Origin: Mesorhizobium sp. WSM4904
GTDB lineage: Bacteria; Pseudomonadota; Alphaproteobacteria; Rhizobiales; Rhizobiaceae
Assembly: GCF_029674545.1 (NCBI RefSeq)
Contig: NZ_CP121354.1
Coordinates: 2,985,001 to 3,049,000 of the forward strand
DNA length: 64,000 nucleotides
Direction of reading: 5' to 3'
Shown: piece after piece, positions 34,886 through 43,783 of the stretch
Layout of the letters: each line of letters starts with the position of its first letter
Position numbering within the stretch: the stretch's first letter is position 1
Translations under genes and position numbers: made by a program
Notes under the pieces: model-generated
Databases searched by the model: none
The model's input: only the letters and a program-made list of their open reading frames with translations
What the model was told of the DNA's origin: nothing

Positions 34886-35170
34886 ATGGCCACCACAGTC
34901 CCGAGAAAGGAAACACCTGTCTCGATGCGATTCCGCGACGATGATCTGACGATCATCGATCGTGGCGCGGAACTGCTCGGCTTGTCGCGCACCGAATTCA
35001 TGCGCCGCGCCGCATTGCACGAGGCGCAGGCGGCGATCCTCAACGAGACCGTCATCCGCCTCTCGCCCGACGCCTATGACGCCTTCATGCAGGCAATTTC
35101 CGCCCCGGCGGCCGCTCCGCCGCCGAAGGTGGCCGAACGGCTGCGACGGGCAGCACCCTGGAAACGCTAG
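34886..35170 (+). CDS. tacA: DUF1778 antitoxin, TacA-like
   Basis: 94 aa ribbon-helix-helix antitoxin (VSMRFRDDDLTIIDRGAELLGLSRTEFMRRAALHEAQ in about 13-47) with a flexible Pro/Ala-rich toxin-binding tail. It neutralises the GNAT toxin that follows without a gap. The start has a GGAG site. A 17-spaced promoter lies just upstream. Confidence 0.85.
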   Translation: MATTVPRKETPVSMRFRDDDLTIIDRGAELLGLSRTEFMRRAALHEAQAAILNETVIRLSPDAYDAFMQAISAPAAAPPPKVAERLRRAAPWKR

Positions 35171-35704
35171 GTGGCGCTTTCCGGCATTGAACTGCTCGGC
35201 AACACGCATCGGCTTGACGCTTTCGACTGCGGCAAGCCGGCGCTGAACGCGTGGCTCTCCGGCTTTGCCCGTACCAACCAGCAGCGAGGTTTCACCCGCG
35301 TTCTGGTCGTTCACGAGGACGGGGACGTTGTCGGGTATTATGGTCTTGCGCCAGGCGTGATCCAGCCGAACAGCGCGCCTCGGGCGATCCGCACCGGGCG
35401 GCCACCTGACCCCATCCCCTGCCTCCTGATTGGACAGCTTGCCGTCGATCATCGCTATGCTGGGCAGGGCATCGGCAGCGGCCTCGTGAAGGATGCCCTG
35501 CAGCGCTGCATCGCCGGGGCCGATATCGTCGGCGGCCGCGCAGTCGTTGTCCGGGCGATTGACGCCGAAGCGGAGCGCTACTGGCAGAGCTGGGGCTTCA
35601 TCGCTTCGCGTGACAACCCATCCGTGCTTATGCGGTCAATCCAGGACGTGCGCCTCTGGATGGCGGACAAAGGGCCACTAGATTCGCGTCAATCGGTTCT
35701 TTAA
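35171..35704 (+). CDS. tacT: GNAT acetyltransferase toxin, TacT-like
   Basis: 177 aa GNAT toxin; starts with GTG directly after the antitoxin stop. Acetyl-CoA motif A is visible as LIGQLAVDHRYAGQGIGSGLVKDAL (about 88-112), and the catalytic region YWQSWGFIAS follows. TacT toxins acetylate the amino group of charged tRNAs and stop translation. It is the last intact gene of the accessory island before the decayed scpB copy. Confidence 0.85.
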   Translation: MALSGIELLGNTHRLDAFDCGKPALNAWLSGFARTNQQRGFTRVLVVHEDGDVVGYYGLAPGVIQPNSAPRAIRTGRPPDPIPCLLIGQLAVDHRYAGQGIGSGLVKDALQRCIAGADIVGGRAVVVRAIDAEAERYWQSWGFIASRDNPSVLMRSIQDVRLWMADKGPLDSRQSVL

Positions 35705-35871
35705 GGCTCGAGTGAATCGCCCTCGCCGTCTCCAGTGTACCGCACGGAACGCATGGACAAGCCGGTTCCGACCACTCGGCGCAGCCAGCTTACCGATGCC
35801 GGTATGCCCGACAGACACCTGTGGTTCGCCCGCGCGTTAGCAAGAACGAGTCGACGAAAGATCGCGCGTCT

Positions 35872-36300
35872 AGCTGCACCGGAGCAAAAAGGTCTTTGCC
35901 GACGTCATTTCAGGGTGCGTTCGGCTCGGCCGCGGGGCAGGGCAGAAAAGAGCTGTCGCCCGTGGCTCTCGGCTGATGTGCTTTCCAGCCGATCACCCCA
36001 GCGTCGTGCTTCTTCGGCAAGAAGGTACGCAAGACCTGATCGGCGTGTTGCGCGCGCAGGATCTGATCGCCGCCGGGCCGCGCAGTCCGCAGCCGGGCGC
36101 GCCCTACACCTATGTGACGACGAGAACTTGTCTATCGCAGTTCGGGCTCGACACGCCGCGCCAGCTGCCGGACTCGAGGCGCTCGAAGACGCCGGCCTGC
36201 TGTCGAAGTAGAAGCATTTGGCCGGGGATACATCGGCTTGGTCGGGGAGGGCGACGGCGAAGACGGCGATCGAACGAGAGGCGTCGTTCAGGATGAGGCG
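35872..36300 (+). pseudogene. Decayed scpB copy (3' part)
   Basis: DNA closely similar to the 3' half of the intact scpB at 20.5-20.9 kb, with deletions and frameshifts. Reading QDLIGVLRAQDLIAAGP, then GAPYTYVTTRT and LSQFGLDT is intact; the following codons are shifted by a one-base loss and an in-frame stop. Past it, another frame still reads GLVGEGDGEDGD, the acidic tail expected of the family and missing from the intact copy. It marks the right border of the accessory island. Confidence 0.7.
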
Positions 36301-36464
36301 CTCTGAACTGTTCGAAAAAGGGGTCACTACGACAACCAACTTAGGGCCACGCAACGGATCCAGCGTCAATGTCCTCTTCCATTGGGCTCGATCGTACGTG
36401 AGGAGTATTCCAGTTACCGCTGGCAGGCGCGATGCTTGATACATTTTCCAAACGGAGAAAGCAC
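36301..36464. other. Spacer before traG
   Basis: No gene recognised between the scpB remnant and traG. The ribosome site of traG (acggagaaag) is at its end. Confidence 0.4.
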
Positions 36465-38495
36465 ATGACGCCTACGAAACTACTCGTCGGCCAGATTGCT
36501 CTCGTATTTGCCATTGTCATTCTTGGCATGTGGACCGCGACCCAATGGTGCGCCCACACGCTGGACTATCAAGAGCAACTTGGAGCGCCATGGTTCGTGG
36601 CGGCTGGCTGGCCGATTTACAAGCCATGGCGACTGTTCGAATGGTGGTTCCATTTCGACGCCTACGCGCCCGAGGTCTTTGACCAGGCAGGTGCGCTTGC
36701 CGGTGCCAGCGGGTTCTTGGGCTGTGCGGCCGCAATCGCCGGTTCGCTCTGGCGCGCACGACAGTGCGGGCTGGTCACCACTTATGGCTCTTCACGGTGG
36801 GCCAAGACGCAGGAGATTGCGAAGGCAGGGCTATTTCGACCGACCGGCGTTTTCCTCGGCAAGCTGGAGGACCGATATCTGCGCCATAGTGGCCCGGAAC
36901 ACGTCATGGCCTTTGCCCCGACACGCTCAGGCAAGGGCGTTGGCTTGGTTGTCCCAACGCTCCTTTCCTGGACTGGTTCAGCTGTCATTCATGACATCAA
37001 AGGCGAGAATTGGCAGCTGACCTCCGGGTGGCGATCGAAGTTCTCATACTGTCTTTTGTTCAATCCGACCGATCCAAGGTCGGCGCGCTATAATCCATTG
37101 CTGGAAGTCCGCAAGGGCTCGGACGAGGTTCGCGATGTCCAGAACATCGCCGACATCTTGGTCGATCCGGAAGGTGCCCTGGAAAGGCGAAATCATTGGG
37201 AAAAGACTAGTCATTCACTCTTGGTCGGCGCCATCCTCCATGTGCTCTACGCCGAGGAGGAAAAGACGCTCGCACGCGTCGCCAACTTTCTGTCGGATCC
37301 GCAACGTTCTTTTGCCGCAACGCTGCAGCGCATGATGACGACGAACCATCTTGGAGCCGCAAACAAGCCTCTGGTCCATCCCGTCGTGGCTTCCGCGGCG
37401 CGTGAGGTGCTGAACAAGTCTGAGAACGAGCGTTCGGGTGTTCTCTCGACCGCTATGTCGTTTCTCGGTCTCTATCGCGATCCAACCGTGGCCGCGGCAA
37501 CGTCGGTCTGCGACTGGCGTATTGCTGACCTCATGGATGCCCAGCGACCTGTGTCGCTCTACCTGGTTGTGCCGCCGTCAGACATCTCGCGCACCAAACC
37601 GCTGGTGCGACTGGTGCTGAATCAAATCGGCCGGCGGCTCACTGAGCGCCTCGAGGGCGATCCAAAGAAGAGCCGCAGGCATCAACTGCTCATGATGCTC
37701 GACGAATTTCCGGCGCTCGGTCGGCTGGACTTTTTCGAGACTGCGCTCGCCTTCATGGCGGGATACGGCATTCGCGCCTACCTGATCGCGCAATCTTTGA
37801 ATCAGATATCCAAAGCTTATGGCGAGAACAACGCCATTCTCGACAACTGCCACGTGCGCATTGCCTTCTCATCCAATGACGAGCGCACGGCCAAACGTAT
37901 CTCTGATGCGCTTGGCACTGCCACGGAACTCAGATCCATGCGCAACTATGCCGGCCATCGGCTGGCGCCCTGGCTTTCGCATGTCATGGTCAGCCGCCAG
38001 GAGACCGCTCGCCCGCTGCTGACGCCCGGCGAGGTGATGCAGCTGCCGCCATCAGACGAACTGGTGTTGGTTTCTGGGTTGCCGCCGATCCGTGCGAAGA
38101 AGCTGCGCTATTACGAGGATCAGAATTTCACCGAGCGAGTACTGCCTTCGCCGGTCCTGCACGACGGTTCCTACTGCGACTGCCCTGCCGCGCGTCCGGA
38201 CGATTGGACTGGACAGCTGCGCAGCGTTGACTGCCGTCTAGCTGTCGACGACGAAAGTGTCGGAGCGGCAACTGACGACGAGGGCGGCGTTCAGCAGCAG
38301 CGTCATCCTGGTTTGCCGGAAGAACAGGCCGTCGTCGCCCACGAGCCCGACCAGGAAGATCTGTTCAAGCCCGTCGACGATGATAGCGAAGCACTCGCCG
38401 ACAAGCGTGTCATAGACCGAATTTCCACCGCGACACGTGCCTACGGCATCAATGAGGGCAGGGGCGACGACAAGGACATCGTCCCCGGCTTCTGA
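36465..38495 (+). CDS. traG: Type IV coupling protein TraG (VirD4-like)
   Basis: 676 aa inner-membrane ATPase that links the relaxosome to the secretion channel. Two N-terminal membrane segments (about 5-25 and 75-95), Walker A APTRSGKG at 151-158, and Walker B LLMMLDEFPALGRL in the middle. Start 36465 is preferred over 36432 because of the GGAG site at good spacing. The C-terminal ~110 residues are acidic and variable, as usual for substrate recognition. It leads the transfer-channel block. Confidence 0.9.
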   Translation: MTPTKLLVGQIALVFAIVILGMWTATQWCAHTLDYQEQLGAPWFVAAGWPIYKPWRLFEWWFHFDAYAPEVFDQAGALAGASGFLGCAAAIAGSLWRARQCGLVTTYGSSRWAKTQEIAKAGLFRPTGVFLGKLEDRYLRHSGPEHVMAFAPTRSGKGVGLVVPTLLSWTGSAVIHDIKGENWQLTSGWRSKFSYCLLFNPTDPRSARYNPLLEVRKGSDEVRDVQNIADILVDPEGALERRNHWEKTSHSLLVGAILHVLYAEEEKTLARVANFLSDPQRSFAATLQRMMTTNHLGAANKPLVHPVVASAAREVLNKSENERSGVLSTAMSFLGLYRDPTVAAATSVCDWRIADLMDAQRPVSLYLVVPPSDISRTKPLVRLVLNQIGRRLTERLEGDPKKSRRHQLLMMLDEFPALGRLDFFETALAFMAGYGIRAYLIAQSLNQISKAYGENNAILDNCHVRIAFSSNDERTAKRISDALGTATELRSMRNYAGHRLAPWLSHVMVSRQETARPLLTPGEVMQLPPSDELVLVSGLPPIRAKKLRYYEDQNFTERVLPSPVLHDGSYCDCPAARPDDWTGQLRSVDCRLAVDDESVGAATDDEGGVQQQRHPGLPEEQAVVAHEPDQEDLFKPVDDDSEALADKRVIDRISTATRAYGINEGRGDDKDIVPGF

Positions 38496-38613
38496 GGCCT
38501 GCTCTGAGGCAGAGCGCAGCTCAGCGTAGATAACGGCGATAAGCGATTTCGGGCGTCTGACCGATGCTTGTTCCAGTCGCCGGCGCAACGCCGGCCTGTC
38601 GAGAACAAGCCGC

Positions 38614-39027
38614 ATGAAGTCCCATCGCATTCGCCATCAGTTTCTGCTCGGACCCGAGTTGAGCGAGAAGCTGGACAATCTCAGCCGCGATCCATCGACC
38701 ACGAAATCCGCCGTTGTGGCGAAGGCGGTAGAAGCCTTCATCGAGCGGCAGGGCGAGACTGAGCTCGATCGGCGCTACGGCGTCAGGCTCGATCGTCTTT
38801 CGCGCGACCTCGCCCACGTCAGGCGTGATGGCGAGATGATCCTGGAGAGCCTGGCGCTTTTCATCCGCTTTTCGATCACGCTTCATGCCCACACGCCGGT
38901 CCCGGACAGGGCGACACAGGCTGTTGCCCAGGAGCGGTTCGACAAATTCGTCGAGCAGGTCGGCCGGCAGATCGCTTCGGGTAAGCGCTCGCTTGGCAAA
39001 GACAAAGGCATGGGAGGCGAAGCATGA
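38614..39027 (+). CDS. Ribbon-helix-helix protein upstream of trbB
   Basis: 137 aa. The N-terminal CopG/ribbon-helix-helix fold spans about 8-45 (QFLLGPELSEKLDNLSRDPSTTKSAVVAKAVEAFIER). The rest is helical. It overlaps trbB by four bases and is common in front of rhizobial trb operons, so it is probably the operon's regulator or a relaxosome accessory factor. Confidence 0.78.
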   Translation: MKSHRIRHQFLLGPELSEKLDNLSRDPSTTKSAVVAKAVEAFIERQGETELDRRYGVRLDRLSRDLAHVRRDGEMILESLALFIRFSITLHAHTPVPDRATQAVAQERFDKFVEQVGRQIASGKRSLGKDKGMGGEA

Positions 39028-39992
39028 GCTCTCATCCCGAAGCCGACCATCGCCGTCGCAGTATGCTGCGCACCGCCATGGGGCCGGCGATCACCGAGGC
39101 GCTGGCCGATCCATTGGTCATCGAAGTGATGGTCAATCCGGACGGCGCGCTTCGGCTCGACCGGCTGGGAGAAGGTCGCGTTGAAACCGGCGTGCACATG
39201 CACCCGTCGGAAGCGGAACGGATCATCCGCCTGGTCGCCTCTCATGTACGTGCGGAGGCACACGCGGATAATCCGATCGTCAGCGCCGAGCTGCCATCGG
39301 GCGAACGCTTCGAGGGTCTGCTGCCGCCGGTGGTGTTGGGGCCATGCTTCGCGATCCGTAAGCCAGCGGCAAAACTCTACACGCTGGCCAACTATGTCGC
39401 CGACCGCATCATGTTGCCACTCCAGGCCGATGCGCTGAAGAAGGCTGTGCGCGAGCGGCGCAACATTCTGGTCGCTGGCGGAACGTCGTCGGGCAAGACG
39501 ACACTTGCCAACGCACTGCTGGCCGAAGTCGCCGAATGCGACGAGCGGGTGATCTTGATCGAGGACACGCGCGAACTGCGATGCGCGGCGCAGGACTGCG
39601 TTGCCCTGAGAACCAGGCGGGGTTCGGTCACACTGGCCGATCTCGTGCGCTCGACGCTCCGGCTCCGGCCCGACCGCATCATCGTCGGCGAAGTGAGGGG
39701 CGCGGAAGCCCTCGACATGCTGAAGGCCTGGAACACCGGGCACCCTGGCGGCATCGCCACCGTTCACGCCAATTCAGCGCGCTCCGCTCTCTACCGCATC
39801 GAGCAACTCGCCCAGGAAGCCGTTGCCACCGTTCCGCGTCGGCTCATCGCCGATGCTGTCGACCTGGTCGTCTTCATCGCCGGGCGCGGATCCTCGCGCC
39901 GCATTGATGCGATCGCCGAGGTTACCGGTCTCGACGGCAGTGGCGACTACGCCATCACCCCGCTCACGATTCCGCAACTCCAGCAGCTTTGA
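39024..39992 (+). CDS. trbB: Conjugal transfer ATPase TrbB
   Basis: 322 aa VirB11-type hexameric ATPase. Walker A GGTSSGKTT at 152-160, Asp box VILIEDTRELRC, Walker B RPDRIIVGEVRGAEALDMLKAWNTGHPG and His box TVHANS. It energises pilus assembly and DNA passage. Start overlaps the upstream gene by four bases. Confidence 0.92.
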   Translation: MSSHPEADHRRRSMLRTAMGPAITEALADPLVIEVMVNPDGALRLDRLGEGRVETGVHMHPSEAERIIRLVASHVRAEAHADNPIVSAELPSGERFEGLLPPVVLGPCFAIRKPAAKLYTLANYVADRIMLPLQADALKKAVRERRNILVAGGTSSGKTTLANALLAEVAECDERVILIEDTRELRCAAQDCVALRTRRGSVTLADLVRSTLRLRPDRIIVGEVRGAEALDMLKAWNTGHPGGIATVHANSARSALYRIEQLAQEAVATVPRRLIADAVDLVVFIAGRGSSRRIDAIAEVTGLDGSGDYAITPLTIPQLQQL

Positions 39993-40003
39993 AAGGTCAT
40001 TTC

Positions 40004-40312
40004 ATGCGCAAGAAGCTTCGCTTTCTTTCGTCCACCGCGCTCGCGTTTCTTCTTGTCGCGCCGGCTTACGCGGCAGGCTCCGGCATGCCCTGGGAACAGC
40101 CGCTGCAGCAGATCCTGGAATCGGTGCAGGGGCCGGTCGCCAAGATCGTCGCAGTGATCATCATCATCACCACCGGTTTGACGCTTGCCTTCGGGGACAC
40201 TGCAGGCGGGTTTCGCCGGCTGATCCAGATCGTCTTCGGCCTGTCGATCGCCTTTGCGGCATCGAGCTTCTTTCTCTCTTTCTTCTCCTTCGGCGGCGGA
40301 GCGCTCGTCTGA
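40004..40312 (+). CDS. trbC: Pilin TrbC
   Basis: 102 aa VirB2-type pilin precursor. A long signal peptide (about 1-25, ending near AYAAGSG) precedes two hydrophobic helices (ILESVQGPVAKIVAVIIIITTGLTLAFG; IQIVFGLSIAFAASSFFLSFF). TraF, also encoded in the window, should process it. ATG 40004 is preferred over the TTG five codons upstream. It overlaps trbD by one base. Confidence 0.88.
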   Translation: MRKKLRFLSSTALAFLLVAPAYAAGSGMPWEQPLQQILESVQGPVAKIVAVIIIITTGLTLAFGDTAGGFRRLIQIVFGLSIAFAASSFFLSFFSFGGGALV

Positions 40313-40584
40313 TGGTCGCGGGCGAGCAGCACGTCGAGGGCTTCGAAGTTCCCGTCCACCGGGCACTGACCGAGCCGATCTTATTAGGCGGTGCGCCGAG
40401 AGCGGTGGCGATCCTCAACGGCACGGTGGCCGCGGCAATCGGGCTTGGCTTGCAGCAGTGGATCGCCGGACTGGTGCTTTGGATCGCCGGCCACACGCTC
40501 GCAGTCTTTGCCGCAAGACGCGATCCTGACTTCGCCGCCGTGCTTGTCCGTCATCTTCGTCTGAAGGGATGGCTTGCATGCTGA
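40312..40584 (+). CDS. trbD: Conjugal transfer protein TrbD
   Basis: 90 aa VirB3-like membrane protein: FEVPVHRALTEPILLGGAPRAVAILNGTVAAA, then a hydrophobic helix and the RRDPDFAAVLVRHLR end typical of TrbD. The ATG overlaps the trbC stop. It assists pilus assembly with TrbE. Confidence 0.88.
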   Translation: MVAGEQHVEGFEVPVHRALTEPILLGGAPRAVAILNGTVAAAIGLGLQQWIAGLVLWIAGHTLAVFAARRDPDFAAVLVRHLRLKGWLAC

Positions 40585-43028
40585 ACCTTTCAGAATATCG
40601 CGGCAAGGCCGACCGGCTTGCCGATCATCTGCCTTGGGCAGCACTCGTCGCGCCCGGCATCGTGCTCAACAAAGACGGCAGCTTTCAGCGGACGTTGCGG
40701 TTCCGCGGTCCGGATCTCGAAAGCGCGACGGAAGCCGAGCTCGTGGGCATCTGCGCCCGGGCCAACAACGCGCTTAGACGCCTTGGCTCCGGCTGGGCAC
40801 TCTTCTTCGAAGCGGAGCGCGTCGAAGCGCTTGGCTATCCGCAATCACGTTTTCCCGATGCCGCCTCATGGCTGGTCGACGAAGAACGGCGTGCGGCCTT
40901 CGAGGGCAAGGTTGCGCATTTTGAGAGTCGCTATCACCTGACCTTGCTGTTCATGCCGCCGCCGGACAGCCAGGCGCGGGCGGAAAGCGCGCTTGTCGAC
41001 TCTCATCATTCGGACGGCGAGCGAAACTGGCGCCAGGAGCTGGCGCGGTTCGGTGACGAGACCGACCGTGTCCTGGATCTTCTGTCGGGCTTCATGCCTG
41101 AAGTGCGCGTGCTCGACGATGCCGAGACGCTGACTTATCTGCACGGCACAATTTCAACCCGCCGCTATTCCGTCGCCGTTCCAGAAACGCCGATCTATCT
41201 CGACGGCGTCCTGGTCGATGCTCCACTTACCGGCGGCTTGGAGCCGATGCTGGGTGAGCAGCATCTGCGTACCCTTACCATCCTCGGCTTCCCGAACCTC
41301 ACCCGGCCCGGGCTACTCGACGCGCTCAATCATCTGGATTTTGCCTATCGCTGGGTGACGCGTTTCATTCCGCTCGACAAGACGGAAGCCACGAAGACGC
41401 TGACTCGGTTGAGGCGCCAATGGTTTGCCAAGCGCAAATCGATCGTCGCGATCCTGCGCGAAGTCGTGACCAACGAGCCGGTTCCGTTGGTCGACAGCGA
41501 TGCCGACAACAAGGCGCTCGATGCCGACGAAGCACTTCAGGCATTGGGCGGGGATCATGTCGGCTTCGGCTATCTCACCACGACCGTGACGGTATGGGAC
41601 GAGGATCGCCAAGCCGCCGCGGAGAAACTTCGCGCTGTCGAGCGCATCGTCAACGGGCTCGGCTTCACCACGATCCGTGAGAGCGTCAACGCGGTGGAGG
41701 CATGGCTCGGCTCATTGCCCGGCCATGTCTATGCCAATGTTCGCCAGCCGCTCGTTCACACATTGAACCTTGCCCATCTCATGCCGCTGTCCTCAGTGTG
41801 GGCCGGCCCGGCGGAGAACGAACATCTGGCCAAAGTCACCCGCGCCGAAGCCCCGCCGCTTCTCTTCGCTGAAACCGGTGGATCGACACCATTCCGGCTC
41901 TCCACGCACGTCGAAGATGTCGGCCACATGCTGATCGTGGGACCGACCGGCGCCGGCAAGTCGGTGCTGCTTGCGCTGATCGCCTTGCAGTTCCGGCGCT
42001 ATGCCGGCGCGCAGGTCTACGTCTTCGACAAGGGCAATTCGGCGCGCGCGGCGACATTCGCCATGGGTGGAGAGCACCACGCGCTCGGCGCGGACGGTGC
42101 GCTTGCTTTCCAGCCGCTGCGCAACATCGACGATCAGGCGGCCCGCGGTTGGGCGGCCGAATGGATCGCAGGTCTCATCGCCCATGAGAATGTCACCGTC
42201 ACGCCTGAGGTGAAGGAGGCGATTTGGTCGGCACTCACCAGCCTAGCTACTGCGCCGGCCCAGGAACGCACGCTGACTGGTCTGTCGGTCCTGCTCCAGT
42301 CCAATGCGCTGAAATCCGCGTTGATGCCCTACACGCTCGACGGTCCGTTCGGCCGGCTGCTCGATGCCGATGACGATCGGCTGGCCTTGTCGGATGTGCA
42401 GTGCTTCGAGACCGAGGAGCTGATGCACAGCCGGGGCGCTGTACTGCCGGTTCTCACCTATCTTTTCCATCGCCTCGAGGAGCGTTTCGACGGCCGGCCG
42501 ACCCTGCTCATGCTCGACGAGGCGTGGGTCTATCTCGACAACCCGCTCTTTGCCGCCCGGATCCGCGAATGGCTGAAGGTGCTGCGCAAGAAGAACGTCT
42601 CCGTCATCTTCGCCACACAGTCGCTTGCCGATATCGCGGGCTCTTCGATTGCATCGGCAATTATCGAGAGTTGCCCGCAACGCATTTTTCTTCCCAATGA
42701 TCGTGCGGTGGAGCCGCAGGCGAGAGCGGCCTATGAGCGCTTCGGTCTCAATGAGCGGCAGATCGAACTGATCGCCCACGCCACGCCGAAGCGGCAATAC
42801 TATTTGCAATCGCGCCGCGGCAACCGTCTGTTCGAGCTCGCGCTCGGTCCCATCACTCTGGCGCTTTGCGCCGCCTCCGATCCGGCCACGCAGACCCTGG
42901 TCGACAGTGTGCTGTCCGAGCACGGGCAGGACAGCTTTGCCTCTCATTTCCTGAATGCGCGCAGCCTCGATTGGGCCGCCGAGCTTCTCCAGCAGTTTCC
43001 TCAACCAGACACGGAGCAATCGTCATGA
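40578..43028 (+). CDS. trbE: Conjugal transfer ATPase TrbE
   Basis: 816 aa VirB4-family ATPase. The N-terminus MLNLSEYRGKADRLADHLPW is the family start; an in-frame ATG three codons upstream is possible. Walker A GPTGAGKSVLL near 457-467, Walker B LLMLDEAWVYLDNPLF near 640, plus the VIFATQSLADI region. It drives channel assembly and pilus growth. Overlaps trbD and trbJ. Confidence 0.92.
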   Translation: MLNLSEYRGKADRLADHLPWAALVAPGIVLNKDGSFQRTLRFRGPDLESATEAELVGICARANNALRRLGSGWALFFEAERVEALGYPQSRFPDAASWLVDEERRAAFEGKVAHFESRYHLTLLFMPPPDSQARAESALVDSHHSDGERNWRQELARFGDETDRVLDLLSGFMPEVRVLDDAETLTYLHGTISTRRYSVAVPETPIYLDGVLVDAPLTGGLEPMLGEQHLRTLTILGFPNLTRPGLLDALNHLDFAYRWVTRFIPLDKTEATKTLTRLRRQWFAKRKSIVAILREVVTNEPVPLVDSDADNKALDADEALQALGGDHVGFGYLTTTVTVWDEDRQAAAEKLRAVERIVNGLGFTTIRESVNAVEAWLGSLPGHVYANVRQPLVHTLNLAHLMPLSSVWAGPAENEHLAKVTRAEAPPLLFAETGGSTPFRLSTHVEDVGHMLIVGPTGAGKSVLLALIALQFRRYAGAQVYVFDKGNSARAATFAMGGEHHALGADGALAFQPLRNIDDQAARGWAAEWIAGLIAHENVTVTPEVKEAIWSALTSLATAPAQERTLTGLSVLLQSNALKSALMPYTLDGPFGRLLDADDDRLALSDVQCFETEELMHSRGAVLPVLTYLFHRLEERFDGRPTLLMLDEAWVYLDNPLFAARIREWLKVLRKKNVSVIFATQSLADIAGSSIASAIIESCPQRIFLPNDRAVEPQARAAYERFGLNERQIELIAHATPKRQYYLQSRRGNRLFELALGPITLALCAASDPATQTLVDSVLSEHGQDSFASHFLNARSLDWAAELLQQFPQPDTEQSS

Positions 43029-43750
43029 TGGGACGCCGCCTTTTCACCAGCCTCGTCACTGTTTCCCTGATCGCCAAACCGATGGCCGACTACGTTCGGC
43101 CGGCTTACGCCCTGATCGTGTTCGATCCGTCGAACTATACGCAGAACGTGTTATCGGCGGCACGCGCGTTGGAGCAGATCAACAACCAGATCCAGTCGCT
43201 TCAGAACCAGGCGACCATGCTTCAGAACATGGCGCGCAACCTTCAGAATCTGGATTTTTCTTCGGTCGGACAGCTCACCGGTTCGCTCCAGCGCATCGAT
43301 GGGTTGATGGAACAGGCAAGTGGCCTGAGCTTTGACCTCAATAAGCTTCAGAACCAATGGCGTCAGCAATATCCGGAAAGCTACGACGCTACGATCAAGG
43401 CCAGCGATGTGGCGAGCGCCGCCCGCGAGCGCTGGCAGAGCGCCATGCAGGCGTTCCGCCAGACCATGGGGGTTCAGTCGCAGATCACCGAGAATGTGCG
43501 CGGCGATGGCGATCTGCTTGCCGATCTCGTCAACCGCAGTCAAGGGGCGGCCGGTGCGCTCGAGGCAAGCCAGGCCACCAATCAGCTGATCGCCCTTTCG
43601 ACCAAGCAGCAAATGCAGATCCAGACGCTGCTCGCGACGCAGTTTCGAGCCGAGGCCGAGGATGCTGCCCGCAAGGCGCAGTCCGAGGAAGCCGCTCGCC
43701 AGACGACAAAGCGCTTCCTCGGCACCGGCACGGCCTATCCCGGCAATTGA
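43025..43750 (+). CDS. trbJ: Conjugal transfer protein TrbJ
   Basis: 241 aa VirB5-like periplasmic protein. A signal peptide (about 1-28) is followed by FDPSNYTQNVLSAARALEQINNQIQSLQNQ, the hallmark TrbJ coiled region. It caps the pilus tip. The ATG overlaps the trbE stop. No separate trbK (entry exclusion) gene follows; the gap to trbL is only 33 bases. Confidence 0.9.
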   Translation: MMGRRLFTSLVTVSLIAKPMADYVRPAYALIVFDPSNYTQNVLSAARALEQINNQIQSLQNQATMLQNMARNLQNLDFSSVGQLTGSLQRIDGLMEQASGLSFDLNKLQNQWRQQYPESYDATIKASDVASAARERWQSAMQAFRQTMGVQSQITENVRGDGDLLADLVNRSQGAAGALEASQATNQLIALSTKQQMQIQTLLATQFRAEAEDAARKAQSEEAARQTTKRFLGTGTAYPGN

Positions 43751-43783
43751 CCATCAACTCTTCACGACGAGGAAGGCGGCGAC

